From Paraburkholderia sp. C35 (GTDB lineage: Bacteria; Pseudomonadota; Gammaproteobacteria; Burkholderiales; Burkholderiaceae): 33,844 nucleotides of DNA. Under the pieces are notes generated by a model. The model saw only the letters and a list, made by a program, of their open reading frames with translations. It ran no database searches and was not told the DNA's origin. Below are positions 1 to 7,514 of the stretch, one piece after another. The DNA lies in NCBI RefSeq assembly GCF_003121405.1, contig NZ_QBUY01000100.1, positions 1 to 33,844 on the forward strand. The letters are read 5' to 3'. Position numbers and translations under genes: made by a program. Position 1 is the stretch's first letter. Every line of letters begins with the position of its first letter.

Positions 1-64
1 CAGGTGTGGAAGCGCAGTAATGCGTTAAGCTAACTGATACTAATTGCCCGTAAGGCTTGATCCT
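1..64 (+). rRNA. rrl: 23S ribosomal RNA, 3' end (partial)
   Basis: The first ~64 bases match the 3' terminus of bacterial 23S rRNA: the GGTGTGGAAGCGCAGTAATG segment followed by TACTAATTGCCCG and GGCTTGATCC, the form typical of Burkholderiaceae. The gene starts outside the window. The 3' boundary is set by analogy with E. coli and is good to a few bases. A ~145-base spacer with short hairpins separates it from 5S rRNA. Confidence 0.93.
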
Positions 65-209
65 ATAACAGGTGTGTCTTACCCCGACGGGGTGAGGGAA
101 CACACAGGTTGAGATCGGTGTTGTGCCTGAAACAACACAACCCAACCTCTTTACACACGCTTCTTCCAGATTGGCTGTGGCGCTCAACCAGCGACGCAGC
201 AACCCGTCA

Positions 210-325
210 TGCCTGATGACCATAGCGAGTCGGTCCCCCCCCTTCCCATCCCGAACAGGACCGTGAAACGACTCTACGCCGATGATAGTGCGGATTGCCC
301 GTGTGAAAGTAGGTAATCGTCAGGC
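210..325 (+). rRNA. rrf: 5S ribosomal RNA
   Basis: The sequence runs from TGCCTGATGACCATAGCGAG to GTAGGTAATCGTCAGGC. The ends pair (GCCTGA with TCAGGC) as helix I, and CGGTCC/GGACCG forms helix III. Length, about 116 bases, is normal. One oddity: eight consecutive C at 235-242 where the conserved form has an A after the third C (CCCACC). This is either a real variant or a base-call error. Confidence 0.95.
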
Positions 326-338
326 TCCTTACCCAGAC

Positions 339-374
339 AAGACCCCGCCCTTAAAAGCGGGGTCTTGGCGTTTG
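339..374 (+). terminator. rrn operon intrinsic terminator
   Basis: AAGACCCCGC (339-348) pairs perfectly with GCGGGGTCTT (357-366) around an 8-base loop. The run that follows is T-containing but imperfect. It lies 13 bases after 5S rRNA, as expected for the end of an rrn operon. Confidence 0.85.
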
Positions 375-584
375 TGGCGGTGCGAATTCGCGTTCACACG
401 TGCCGCAGCCGCAAAACGGTCGCACTTGGCTGCAGCTGTCTTACTCCTGCCTACTCCTCGCTCAAAAACGCCGAAACATCGCGCGTATTCAATCAGTGCG
501 TCCTCTGCATCGAGTCTTTCTGTAATTCGCCAGATGCGATTGTGCGAAACTCGCTCATATCCATCTCGAGCGTAGAGAAGTGCG

Positions 585-1229
585 ATGCGCATTGCGTGCT
601 TACACACAGCGGAAAGCAATATCGGCGTGTTCAACAAAGCTGCGGCTCAATTGAATCTGCCGGAGACACAGCTTTATCATGAAGTCCGAGCGGATCTTCT
701 GTTAGCGGCAGAGCTAAACCGAGGCGTAACGCTCGACATCGAACGTCAGACCGGCGCCGCGCTATTGGATCTTGCTCGGCACGCAGATGCCGTGCTTCTC
801 ACATGCTCCACCTTGGGACCCTGTATTTCAGCTGTCTCCGAGAGAGCCGGGATCCCTATGATCCGTGTGGACAGTGCATTGGCTGAAGAGGCGACGCGAT
901 CCGGCGGAAGAGTGATTGCGTTATGCACAGCCGAGACCACGCTACAACCAACCCGGCAGTTATTTGAAACTGCTGCAAGGCAGACAGGTGCCACGGTTGA
1001 AGTACGACTCGTGCAAGGCGCCTGGGATCTGTTCAAAACCGGCGCGCACCCGGCCTATCTGGCGACAGTTGCTGCCGCGGCTGACGATGCCTATAGGGAA
1101 GGTGCGTCGCTTGTCGCATTGGCACAAGCATCGATGGCGGGCGCGGCCGGGTTGACGAGGCAAGCACGGAAGCCGCTAACGAGTCCAGCAACAGGCCTCA
1201 TTGCCGCGATAAAGGCGATTCGCGACTGA
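585..1229 (+). CDS. Asp/Glu/hydantoin racemase-family protein
   Basis: A 214-residue protein of the aspartate/glutamate racemase superfamily. These enzymes invert or decarboxylate at the alpha carbon of amino acids or related acids, usually with two cysteines as acid and base. The N-terminal half carries the first catalytic-type cysteine in LLTCSTLGP (Cys74). In the second half the matching motif reads AQASMAGA, with Ala182 where a racemase has Cys. The residue pair is therefore incomplete and two-base racemisation is doubtful; a one-cysteine lyase or decarboxylase role is possible. The start is an ATG with a weak GAGAAG upstream. It stands alone between the rrn terminator and a convergent transporter gene. 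Substrate unknown. Confidence 0.8.
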   Translation: MRIACLHTAESNIGVFNKAAAQLNLPETQLYHEVRADLLLAAELNRGVTLDIERQTGAALLDLARHADAVLLTCSTLGPCISAVSERAGIPMIRVDSALAEEATRSGGRVIALCTAETTLQPTRQLFETAARQTGATVEVRLVQGAWDLFKTGAHPAYLATVAAAADDAYREGASLVALAQASMAGAAGLTRQARKPLTSPATGLIAAIKAIRD

Positions 1230-1325
1230 CGGCAACATACGCGCCTCGCCAGGCGAGCGTGGCAAACGTCGCCGTCAAAGCGTCAAAGCCTGAAATCGTG
1301 AAATGGTGAAAGCGAACACAAACCA

Positions 1326-2645
1326 TCATCCCACCGCACGCGTCTCCCGCGTAAACCTCCACGTCACAACCGTAATCGTCCCAAGCACCATCAGAAAAAT
1401 CGAAACAGGCCAATACGCGTGATAGCTCGCAAGCAACGCCGTAGCGATAAGCGGCGACAACCCGCCGGCAAAGATCGACGCCACTTCATGCCCCAGCGCC
1501 ACGCCTGAATAACGCACTTCGGTGCTGAACAGTTCGCCGACGAGAGCCGGCAGGGTGCCGATCATCGCACCATGACAGACAGCTGTGCCAAGAATAAGCG
1601 CGAGATAGATCCACGGCGCCTGATGCGTATCCAGCATCCAGAAGAAGGGAAACGCCATCACGATCAATCCCGCCGCGCCGATCATATACACGGGCTTGCG
1701 ACCGATACGGTCGGACAACCGTCCCCATGCGAGCATGGCACCCATCTCGATTACCATTGCCAGCATCACGCCCGTCAACATTACCGAACTCGCGAAACCC
1801 GCAAACTTGCCATACACGAGAGAAAACGCGAGAAAGATATAAGCGCCGCCGTTTTCCGCGACTCGCAGACCCATCGCCATCAGAATCTCTTTCGGATGAC
1901 GTTTGATCACTTCGACAACGGGCATATGCGTTTTCTCGCCGCGCTTTTCGATCTGTGCGAAATCGCGGCTTTCCGGCAGGCTGTGCCGGATATAGACGCC
2001 GATGGCGAAAATCGCAATGCTCGCCAGAAACGGCAGCCGCCATCCCCAACTGATGAACGCATCGTGCGGTAGCGATTGCGCCGCAAGAAAAGCACCCGAC
2101 GACAACACAAATCCACCGCCCACGCCCAACTGGCTCCACGCCGCGTAATAGCCGCGCTTTTCAGGCGGTGCGCTTTCGCTGATCATCAAGACGCCGCCGC
2201 CCCATTCGCCGCCCGATGCCACGCCTTGCAGCAGGCGCAACACCACGAGTGCGACCGGCGACCACACGCCAACCTGAGCGTAGGTCGGCAGCAGACCGAT
2301 GGCGAATGTCGCGACACCCATGATCAGCAGAGTCCATACCAGCGACGCCTTGCGCCCATAGCGATCGCCGATATGGCCGAACACGATGCCGCCCAGCGGC
2401 CGCGCCACGAAGCCCATCGCGAACGCTGCAAACGCGCCGAGCGTGCCGATCAGCGGATCCGCGCCCGCGGGAAAGAACAGTTGCCCGAACACCAGTGCGG
2501 CTGCCGTGCCGTAAACGAAGAAGTCGTACCACTCCATCGCATTGCCGGCGACAGACGCAACGACGATCTTGCGCAATGTTCTCTCTTCGAGGGGGCGAAC
2601 GGCGTCGACGCTGCCGGATGTATGCGTGGTTTCGATGGAAGCCAT
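1326..2645 (-). CDS. MFS transporter, metabolite:H+ symporter (MHS) family
   Basis: A 439-residue inner-membrane protein with about 12 hydrophobic helices, the length usual for ShiA/ProP-type MHS transporters. N-terminal NAMEWYDFFVYG is the family's first-helix signature. The A-type loop motif GHIGDRYGRKA appears between helices 2 and 3 and is repeated as LSDRIGRKP in the second half, and GVASGGEWGGG lies near helix 4. Known members carry shikimate, alpha-ketoglutarate, proline/betaine or other small acids with protons; the substrate cannot be read here. The ATG is followed by a short charged cytoplasmic tail, but no clear Shine-Dalgarno sequence precedes it. It converges on the racemase-family gene and diverges from xylB. 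Confidence 0.9.
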   Translation of the reverse strand: MASIETTHTSGSVDAVRPLEERTLRKIVVASVAGNAMEWYDFFVYGTAAALVFGQLFFPAGADPLIGTLGAFAAFAMGFVARPLGGIVFGHIGDRYGRKASLVWTLLIMGVATFAIGLLPTYAQVGVWSPVALVVLRLLQGVASGGEWGGGVLMISESAPPEKRGYYAAWSQLGVGGGFVLSSGAFLAAQSLPHDAFISWGWRLPFLASIAIFAIGVYIRHSLPESRDFAQIEKRGEKTHMPVVEVIKRHPKEILMAMGLRVAENGGAYIFLAFSLVYGKFAGFASSVMLTGVMLAMVIEMGAMLAWGRLSDRIGRKPVYMIGAAGLIVMAFPFFWMLDTHQAPWIYLALILGTAVCHGAMIGTLPALVGELFSTEVRYSGVALGHEVASIFAGGLSPLIATALLASYHAYWPVSIFLMVLGTITVVTWRFTRETRAVG

Positions 2646-3002
2646 GAGGATGCGTGGAAATAGTGTGGGGGATTACCGTCGAGTGTCTGCCGCGCATATT
2701 GATCGGTCAAATTCATCGAAAAAGGCAGCCTCCATCAGTCACGCAAATGTGGGACGGCCCGGCGGCAGTCGTGCGGTTCGAAGGCATCGTGGTAACGTCT
2801 GGTTTCAACGGATAAAACCAGCGCCTGCCGTGGTGAGCAGGCAAAAGACAGAGGACGACATGCATTCTCACGGGAAGCGCCGCACACGCGCGTCCCGGTC
2901 GGTCCACGTCCCATCCAGTCCGGTGAACACGTAGCTGCGCGCTGGCGTGTCGTCGATGTTCAGCAAGCGGCGTCCACTCATGCCAGATAGTGAGGACGTG
3001 CT
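2646..3002. other. Divergent intergenic region between MHS transporter and xylB
   Basis: No convincing gene. Two small hairpins are visible: CTGGTTT (2799-2805) with AAACCAG (2815-2821), and GCCTGC with GCAGGC just after it. No good -35/-10 pair was recognised. A GAGGA sequence near 2994 serves the GTG start of xylB. Confidence 0.5.
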
Positions 3003-4469
3003 GTGACTTTCCTTGGAATCGACCTCGGTACTTCCGAGGTAAAAGTAATTCTGACCGACGACGCATCCACCACGCTCGCAACGAGCGGCGTGCGTCTGGA
3101 AGTGGCGCAGCCACATCCACACTGGTCGGAGCAGAGCCCGCAAGCGTGGTGGCAGGCCACACTCGATGCCGTCGCCGCTGTGCGCGGCGCAAACCCCGCG
3201 GCATTTGCAGCGTTGCGCGGTATCGGCCTGTCCGGGCAGATGCATGGCGCCACGTTGCTCGATGCGCATCGCAACGTGCTGCGGCCTGCGATTCTCTGGA
3301 ACGACACACGCGCGTTCGCCGAATGCGCGGAACTGGAAGCAAGTGTGCCGGAGTCGCGCGACATTACCGGCAATTTGGCGATGCCCGGTTTCACCGCGCC
3401 CAAACTGCTTTGGCTCGCGAAGCACGAACCGGACATATTCCGGGCCGCAGCGAAAGTGCTGTTACCTAAGGACTATCTCGCGTGGCGGCTGACGGGCGAG
3501 TTCGAGTCGGACATGTCGGATGCATCGGGCACGTTGTGGCTCGACGTCGCAAAACGCGACTGGTCCGATCGCATGCTCGCAGCAACGGGCTTGTCGCGCG
3601 CACACATGCCGCGACTCGTGGAAGGCAGTGCGCCCGCCGCGCAATTGAGCGACACATTGCGCCGTGAATGGGGCATCGACGGTCCCGTAGCGCTGTGCGG
3701 TGGCGCCGGCGACAACGCGGCGAGTGCGATCGGCATGGGCGTCGCCGAAGCGGGCAGTGCGGTTCTGTCGCTCGGGACGTCGGGCGTGCTGTTCGCCGGG
3801 ACCGACCGCTTCGCGCCCAACCCCGGGCAGGGCGTGCACGCGTTCTGCCATTGCCTGCCGGAGCGCTGGCATCAGATGAGCGTGATTCTGTCGGCGGCGT
3901 CGAGCCTCGGCTGGCTGTCGAAAGTCGTGGGTCGCGCGGTCGGCAGCTTGCCTGAACTTGCAGGCACTGCCAACCCCGCGGGCGCGCCGATCTTTCTGCC
4001 GTAGCTGAGCGGCGAACGCACGCCGCACAACGACGCGAACGCGCGCGGCGTGTTCTGGGGTTTGACGGGTGCGCACACGACAGGCGATCTCGCGTATAGC
4101 GTGATGGAAGGCGTCGCGTTCGCGATGGCCGATGGCTATGCCGCGTTGCAAGGCGCGGGCACGACGCTGCAGAGCGCGTCGTTTATCGGCGGCGGGTCGC
4201 GCAGCCCGTTCTGGGCCAATCTATGCGCGACGGCAACCGGCATCACGATGCATCGTCACGAAGGCAGCGACGTGGGTGCAGCGCTCGGTGCGGCTCGCCT
4301 CGCGCGGCTCGCGGTGACGGGCGAAGCCATCGACCAGGTGTGCCTTGCTCCACCGACGCTCGAATCCTGCGAACCGGATCGCGCGCAGGCGCCGCTGCTC
4401 GCGCAAAGACTGGCGCGGTATCGCAGCATCTATCAGGCGCTCAAGGCCAGCTTCGCGGCTGAGGCATAG
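3003..4469 (+). pseudogene. xylB: Xylulokinase, interrupted by in-frame TAG
   Basis: FGGY-family kinase that phosphorylates D-xylulose to xylulose 5-phosphate. Full length would be 488 residues, normal for XylB. Visible motifs: GIDLGTSEVK (phosphate loop), GLSGQMHG, WNDTRA, LLPKDYLAWRLTG, GGAGDNAA with the catalytic Asp237, SLGTSGVLF, and GGGSRSPFW near the end. Codon 334 (4002-4004) is TAG; the family has Tyr there (LPY-LSGERTPHND) and the frame reads on unbroken to a natural TAG at 4467-4469. One base change, not an indel, breaks the gene. The 333-residue product lacks most of the second actin-like domain and is probably inactive. GTG start with GAGGA upstream. No pentose or polyol genes flank it. 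Confidence 0.88.
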
Positions 4470-4480
4470 GGTTCGCATCA

Positions 4481-4519
4481 TGCGGCGTGCTGCCGGATTG
4501 CAGGCGATGGCACGCCGCA
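4481..4519. terminator. Convergent stem-loop between xylB and cytochrome b561
   Basis: TGCGGCGTGC (4481-4490) pairs perfectly with GCACGCCGCA (4510-4519) around a 19-base loop. It sits between two convergent stop codons, 11 bases after xylB and 22 bases after the cytochrome gene. The flanking T/A run is weak, so it may act in both directions or only slow polymerase. Confidence 0.55.
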
Positions 4520-4541
4520 CATGAAAAATTAGTTCGGAAAC

Positions 4542-5081
4542 CTATCGTTCGCTACGCGCCATGCTGGAAAACACGCCATCGCGTCGAATGAGGCCGTGAA
4601 ACAGGGCTGCCGCGATATGGGCGAGCACGGTGGCAAACAGCGCAAAGGCGAGCCACGTATGCAACGCGCGCAACGCAGCGAACAGGTCGACGTTTTGCGG
4701 CACGAGCGCGGGCAGCGTCCACGCGCCGAACAACGTAACGGGATAACCGCCTGCCGAAAGCATCGCCCATCCAATCAACGGCATGGCGATGAACAACCCA
4801 TACAGCACCAGATGCGATGCCTTCGCCGCGACACGCTGCAGTGCGGGCATATCGTCGGGTAATGCGGGGCTGCCGTGTTTCAGGCGCACGGCAACGCGAA
4901 TCAGCGCGAGCACAAGCAATGCAACGCCACGCGGCCGGTGCAGCGCGATCAGCGTTGCATGCGCGTGCGAGACAGTCGCGACCATGGCGACGCCGACAAA
5001 CAGCATCGCGAGAATCAGCACAGCCATCGTCCAGTGCAACAGGCGTGCGGGCGCAGAGAAATGGCGAGTGGAAGTCGTCAT
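4542..5081 (-). CDS. Cytochrome b561 family protein
   Basis: A 179-residue inner-membrane di-heme cytochrome of the prokaryotic b561 (CybB/YodB) family, passing electrons between the quinone pool and periplasmic acceptors. Four hydrophobic helices are visible. Haem-ligand candidates are His16 in RLLHW, the His in ASHLVLYG, and histidines in the last helix (LAHIAAALFHGLI), which ends in the usual charged RRDGVFSSM tail. Its start lies 12 bases after the stop of the catalase-related peroxidase gene, so the two are one transcription unit, and the cytochrome probably feeds electrons to that periplasmic enzyme. A homologue of the same length is at 26733-27272. Confidence 0.9.
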   Translation of the reverse strand: MTTSTRHFSAPARLLHWTMAVLILAMLFVGVAMVATVSHAHATLIALHRPRGVALLVLALIRVAVRLKHGSPALPDDMPALQRVAAKASHLVLYGLFIAMPLIGWAMLSAGGYPVTLFGAWTLPALVPQNVDLFAALRALHTWLAFALFATVLAHIAAALFHGLIRRDGVFSSMARSER

Positions 5082-5093
5082 GATGTGTTCGGT

Positions 5094-6164
5094 TCAGGGT
5101 TGCGAGATGGAGGGCGCGCCGTGCAGCGCTTCTTCACGCGTGCGCCGTTGATACGACACCGCGTATGCGGCCGAGCGCGCTGCGAGCAAGGGATCGTCGG
5201 AGGTCCTGATGCCGTCCGGCAATACCGTCGGATCGAAGTTCACGTCGCGGCAGACGCCATCCGACTGTGGCGCGCTGCGTTCCAGCACGACAGTGCCTGC
5301 ATCGATGCGTTGCCGGTCGGCGGGCCATTGCAGCGTCGCATCGTTGGTGGGATCGCCGGCATTGGCCAGCGTCACTATCAGATGCCAACGCACGTTGCCG
5401 TGCTTCAACTGTTCATCGAGTTGCTTCGACAGAAAGTCGGGATCGTTCTTCTCTTGCGGATCGACGGGCGCGTAGGGCGTCTCCGGTTCGACGGACCAGC
5501 GCACTGCATGCGCATTGCCGCTTGCATCGATGAAGCGGAACGCATTGATACTGTAGTACGCCGCATTCGCCAGTCCCGACGACGCGGGATGCGCTTTCAC
5601 CCATTGCTGGAAGGGCTGCGTTTCCGGGTTCGCTGCGTTAAACGCCTTCAGCTTCGCGGGATCGGGTTTGCCTGTGTGCGAATCCGGCTGCGCTGCGACG
5701 AGCTGCTGATAGAACTGCTCGGGCGTACGCACTGCAAAAACAGGGGTCGAATTCATGGCGGTGCGCCATTGCTCGCCGTTCTGTTGCGTAAAGAGCAACG
5801 CAAAGCTGCGCACAGGCACGCTCGCATCGGGCGCAGAGGGATTGCCGCCGGGAATCGCGAAGCGGCCGATGATCGGCGTGCGGCCCGGCGCGAAGACCTG
5901 CGCGCGGGTAATCGACGCCGCGCTGCCATTGCTATCGAAATAGCCCTCTACGCACAGTCCTTTCGCATGATTGCGGCGGTAGCCCGCGTGCGCGCCGGCG
6001 TTCGCCTGGAACTGGTCGATGATGCGGTACGTCGTGAGACGCGATGGCGTCAGCCAGCCTGCGGCGTAGGCGAAAGAGCCAGCAAGCGCGACTACCGCTG
6101 CGCCGATCGCGGCGAATCTGCATGGCACGCAGCCAGTTGCCGACGCCCGGGACTTTGATTTCAT
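5094..6164 (-). CDS. Catalase-related (SrpA-like) peroxidase, membrane-anchored
   Basis: A 356-residue haem protein of the short catalase family; such proteins act mainly as peroxidases on H2O2 or organic hydroperoxides. A hydrophobic segment at residues ~16-36 is an uncleaved anchor or signal peptide that would place the enzyme in the periplasm. The distal-side motif RRNHAKG holds the likely catalytic His66. Near the C-terminus RSAAYAVSYQRR gives the R-x3-Y proximal haem tyrosine. ANAAYYSINAFRF is typical of the family. The start at 6164 has a good AAGGAG eight bases upstream; a start at 6233 would add an unlikely leader. It forms an operon with the cytochrome b561 gene downstream. Confidence 0.88.
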   Translation of the reverse strand: MKSKSRASATGCVPCRFAAIGAAVVALAGSFAYAAGWLTPSRLTTYRIIDQFQANAGAHAGYRRNHAKGLCVEGYFDSNGSAASITRAQVFAPGRTPIIGRFAIPGGNPSAPDASVPVRSFALLFTQQNGEQWRTAMNSTPVFAVRTPEQFYQQLVAAQPDSHTGKPDPAKLKAFNAANPETQPFQQWVKAHPASSGLANAAYYSINAFRFIDASGNAHAVRWSVEPETPYAPVDPQEKNDPDFLSKQLDEQLKHGNVRWHLIVTLANAGDPTNDATLQWPADRQRIDAGTVVLERSAPQSDGVCRDVNFDPTVLPDGIRTSDDPLLAARSAAYAVSYQRRTREEALHGAPSISQP

Positions 6165-6378
6165 CACGAATGCTCCTTTCTGTATGGGACGTGCACAGGC
6201 CGTCAACAGAAAAGAAGCCGCTTTATTCCGCAACTACATGCAAAAAAGTCTCCGCGGCATCCAGCAAGAAAAAACGAAAAAAGTTGGGAATAGATCTGGA
6301 GGTCGCTTTGTTCATCACAGTGAAGCGCCACACATCCTGTGACGCATCGACGTCACCCACAGACCGAAGGAGCTGAAA

Positions 6379-6720
6379 ATGAAGAAGCTTGCACTGTTGA
6401 CTGTTTCGATCGCCGCAATCGCCTCCACCGCTTTTGCATCGAGCGCATTCGCGCAGGAAAAGACCCGCGCTGAAGTTCGCCAGGAACTGATCCAGGCAGA
6501 ACAGAACGGTTCGCAGTTCGTCACCGATACGTCGTACCCCGATGTCGCGCCTATCTATCAGCAACAGGTCGCACATCAACAGGCTGCACAGCAAAGTGAA
6601 GGGGCGGGAATGAGCGGCTCGCATGCGTCCGGCACACGGATGCCCGTCACGGGTGCCAGCACGAACATGTCCTCGTGCGTCGGTCCCGTCAGCTATTGCT
6701 CCGTGTACTTCGGCAGCTGA
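6379..6720 (+). CDS. DUF4148 domain protein, secreted
   Basis: A 113-residue small exported protein of a family very common in Burkholderia relatives; function unknown. The N-terminus (MKKLALLTVSIAAIASTAFA) is a clear Sec signal with cleavage after SAFA. The mature part begins QEKTRAEVRQELIQAEQNG, the DUF4148 signature, followed by a Gln/His-rich then Ser/Gly-rich tail with two cysteines (Cys in MSSCVGP and SYCSVY) that could form a disulfide. A strong AAGGAG (6366-6371) precedes the ATG. It is divergent from the peroxidase gene. Confidence 0.85.
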   Translation: MKKLALLTVSIAAIASTAFASSAFAQEKTRAEVRQELIQAEQNGSQFVTDTSYPDVAPIYQQQVAHQQAAQQSEGAGMSGSHASGTRMPVTGASTNMSSCVGPVSYCSVYFGS

Positions 6721-6737
6721 TTACGATGCCGGCTCAA

Positions 6738-6767
6738 GGGACGCGCTTGCGCGCAAAGCAGCGTCCC
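6738..6767. terminator. Hairpin between convergent DUF4148 and DUF1330 genes
   Basis: GGGACGCGCTT (6738-6748) pairs with AAGC plus GCGTCCC (6756-6767) with a single bulged A and a 7-base loop. It sits 18 bases after the DUF4148 stop and 43 bases after the DUF1330 stop. It lacks a good T-run, so efficiency is uncertain. Confidence 0.5.
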
Positions 6768-6809
6768 CGAGTCTCATCTTGCGTGCGTTTGCCCGCACGA
6801 CGCGTGCGA

Positions 6810-7133
6810 TTATCCGCACAACACATCTGTTGCGACGTGCGACGCCGGCACCGCGTCGATCAGAATGACATCGCCGATTGAGTTCTCCGTGCGCAGCGGC
6901 AGGATTGCCTGATACGCATCGGACCTGTACCACGCACGCGCAAGATCGCGATTCGGAAACTCGATGGCGATCAGGTCGCCTTGCCAGTTACCTTCGAGCT
7001 TTTCGCAGCGGCCACCGTGCAGCACGAAATGGCCCGCATACGGCGCGAGTGTCGCGTCGATACGCTTCAGGTACTCGACAATCTCCACGCCCATTGTCAC
7101 TTCATGCAAGTGTGCGACGGCAAACGTCGACAT
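6810..7133 (-). CDS. DUF1330 domain protein
   Basis: A 107-residue soluble protein with the DUF1330 (dimeric alpha-beta barrel, ABM-like) pattern: an N-terminal strand MSTFAVAHLHEV, the central LEGNWQGDLIAIEFPNRDLARAW, YRSDAYQAILPLR, then a final strand ending VILIDAV. Members are small stress- or metabolism-linked proteins without a settled biochemical role. The start at 7133 is chosen because GGGAGAG lies just upstream and the family begins with this strand; an ATG at 7181 adds an unrelated leader. A perfect palindrome at 7193-7209 lies 60 bases upstream and probably regulates the gene. Confidence 0.8.
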   Translation of the reverse strand: MSTFAVAHLHEVTMGVEIVEYLKRIDATLAPYAGHFVLHGGRCEKLEGNWQGDLIAIEFPNRDLARAWYRSDAYQAILPLRTENSIGDVILIDAVPASHVATDVLCG

Positions 7134-7192
7134 GCTGCTCTCCCGGTGGTTGACGAATGAGGTCAGCTTACCGTTCACCATGACGCGGATCG

Positions 7193-7209
7193 ATTACCTC
7201 AGAGGTAAT
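7193..7209. promoter_or_regulatory. 17-base palindrome upstream of DUF1330 gene
   Basis: ATTACCTC-A-GAGGTAAT is a perfect inverted repeat, 60 bases before the DUF1330 start codon. Related half-sites GAGGT (7159-7163) and TTACC (7168-7172) occur nearer the gene. This is the size and symmetry of a dimeric repressor operator. No regulator gene is adjacent. Confidence 0.55.
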
Positions 7210-7326
7210 GCCGCGCGACGACGCGTTCGCGTTTGAAGCACTTTTGACACTCGACATCCTGTGCGTCTTTCGGGCCGGAAGCGCGCCGGAACACGGTGAC
7301 ACGTTACGCAGGCACGCGTGCGGGAT

Positions 7327-7342
7327 GTTTCGTGCACGAAAC
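7327..7342. promoter_or_regulatory. 16-base palindrome upstream of EAL gene
   Basis: GTTTCGTGCACGAAAC is a perfect inverted repeat 172 bases before the EAL-domain start. A possible -10 (TATTCT, 7352-7357) follows 9 bases later with only a poor -35. It could be a repressor site; no regulator is identified. The rest of 7134-7514 shows no gene. Confidence 0.4.
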
Positions 7343-7514
7343 GTTGTTACGTATTCTTTCCACGCGAGCGTTACGAGCCAGCATCCGTAGAATGAGGCGC
7401 CATGCGGGTTTCCGCGTGGTTGTCAGGGAACGTTGAATACTTGGTATGAAACGTGCATCGAAAAGGAAAAGCCCCATCCCATCCACACACCTATAAATAC
7501 GGTCTTTCCACACG

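Noticed and set aside
2868..2980. 37-codon minus-strand frame before xylB
   Set aside because: It reads like protein for part of its length but has no ribosome site, no homology I recognise and no partner gene.
6315..6342. TCACAG/CTGTGA inverted repeat upstream of the DUF4148 gene
   Set aside because: Only six-base arms with a 16-base spacer; likely by chance.
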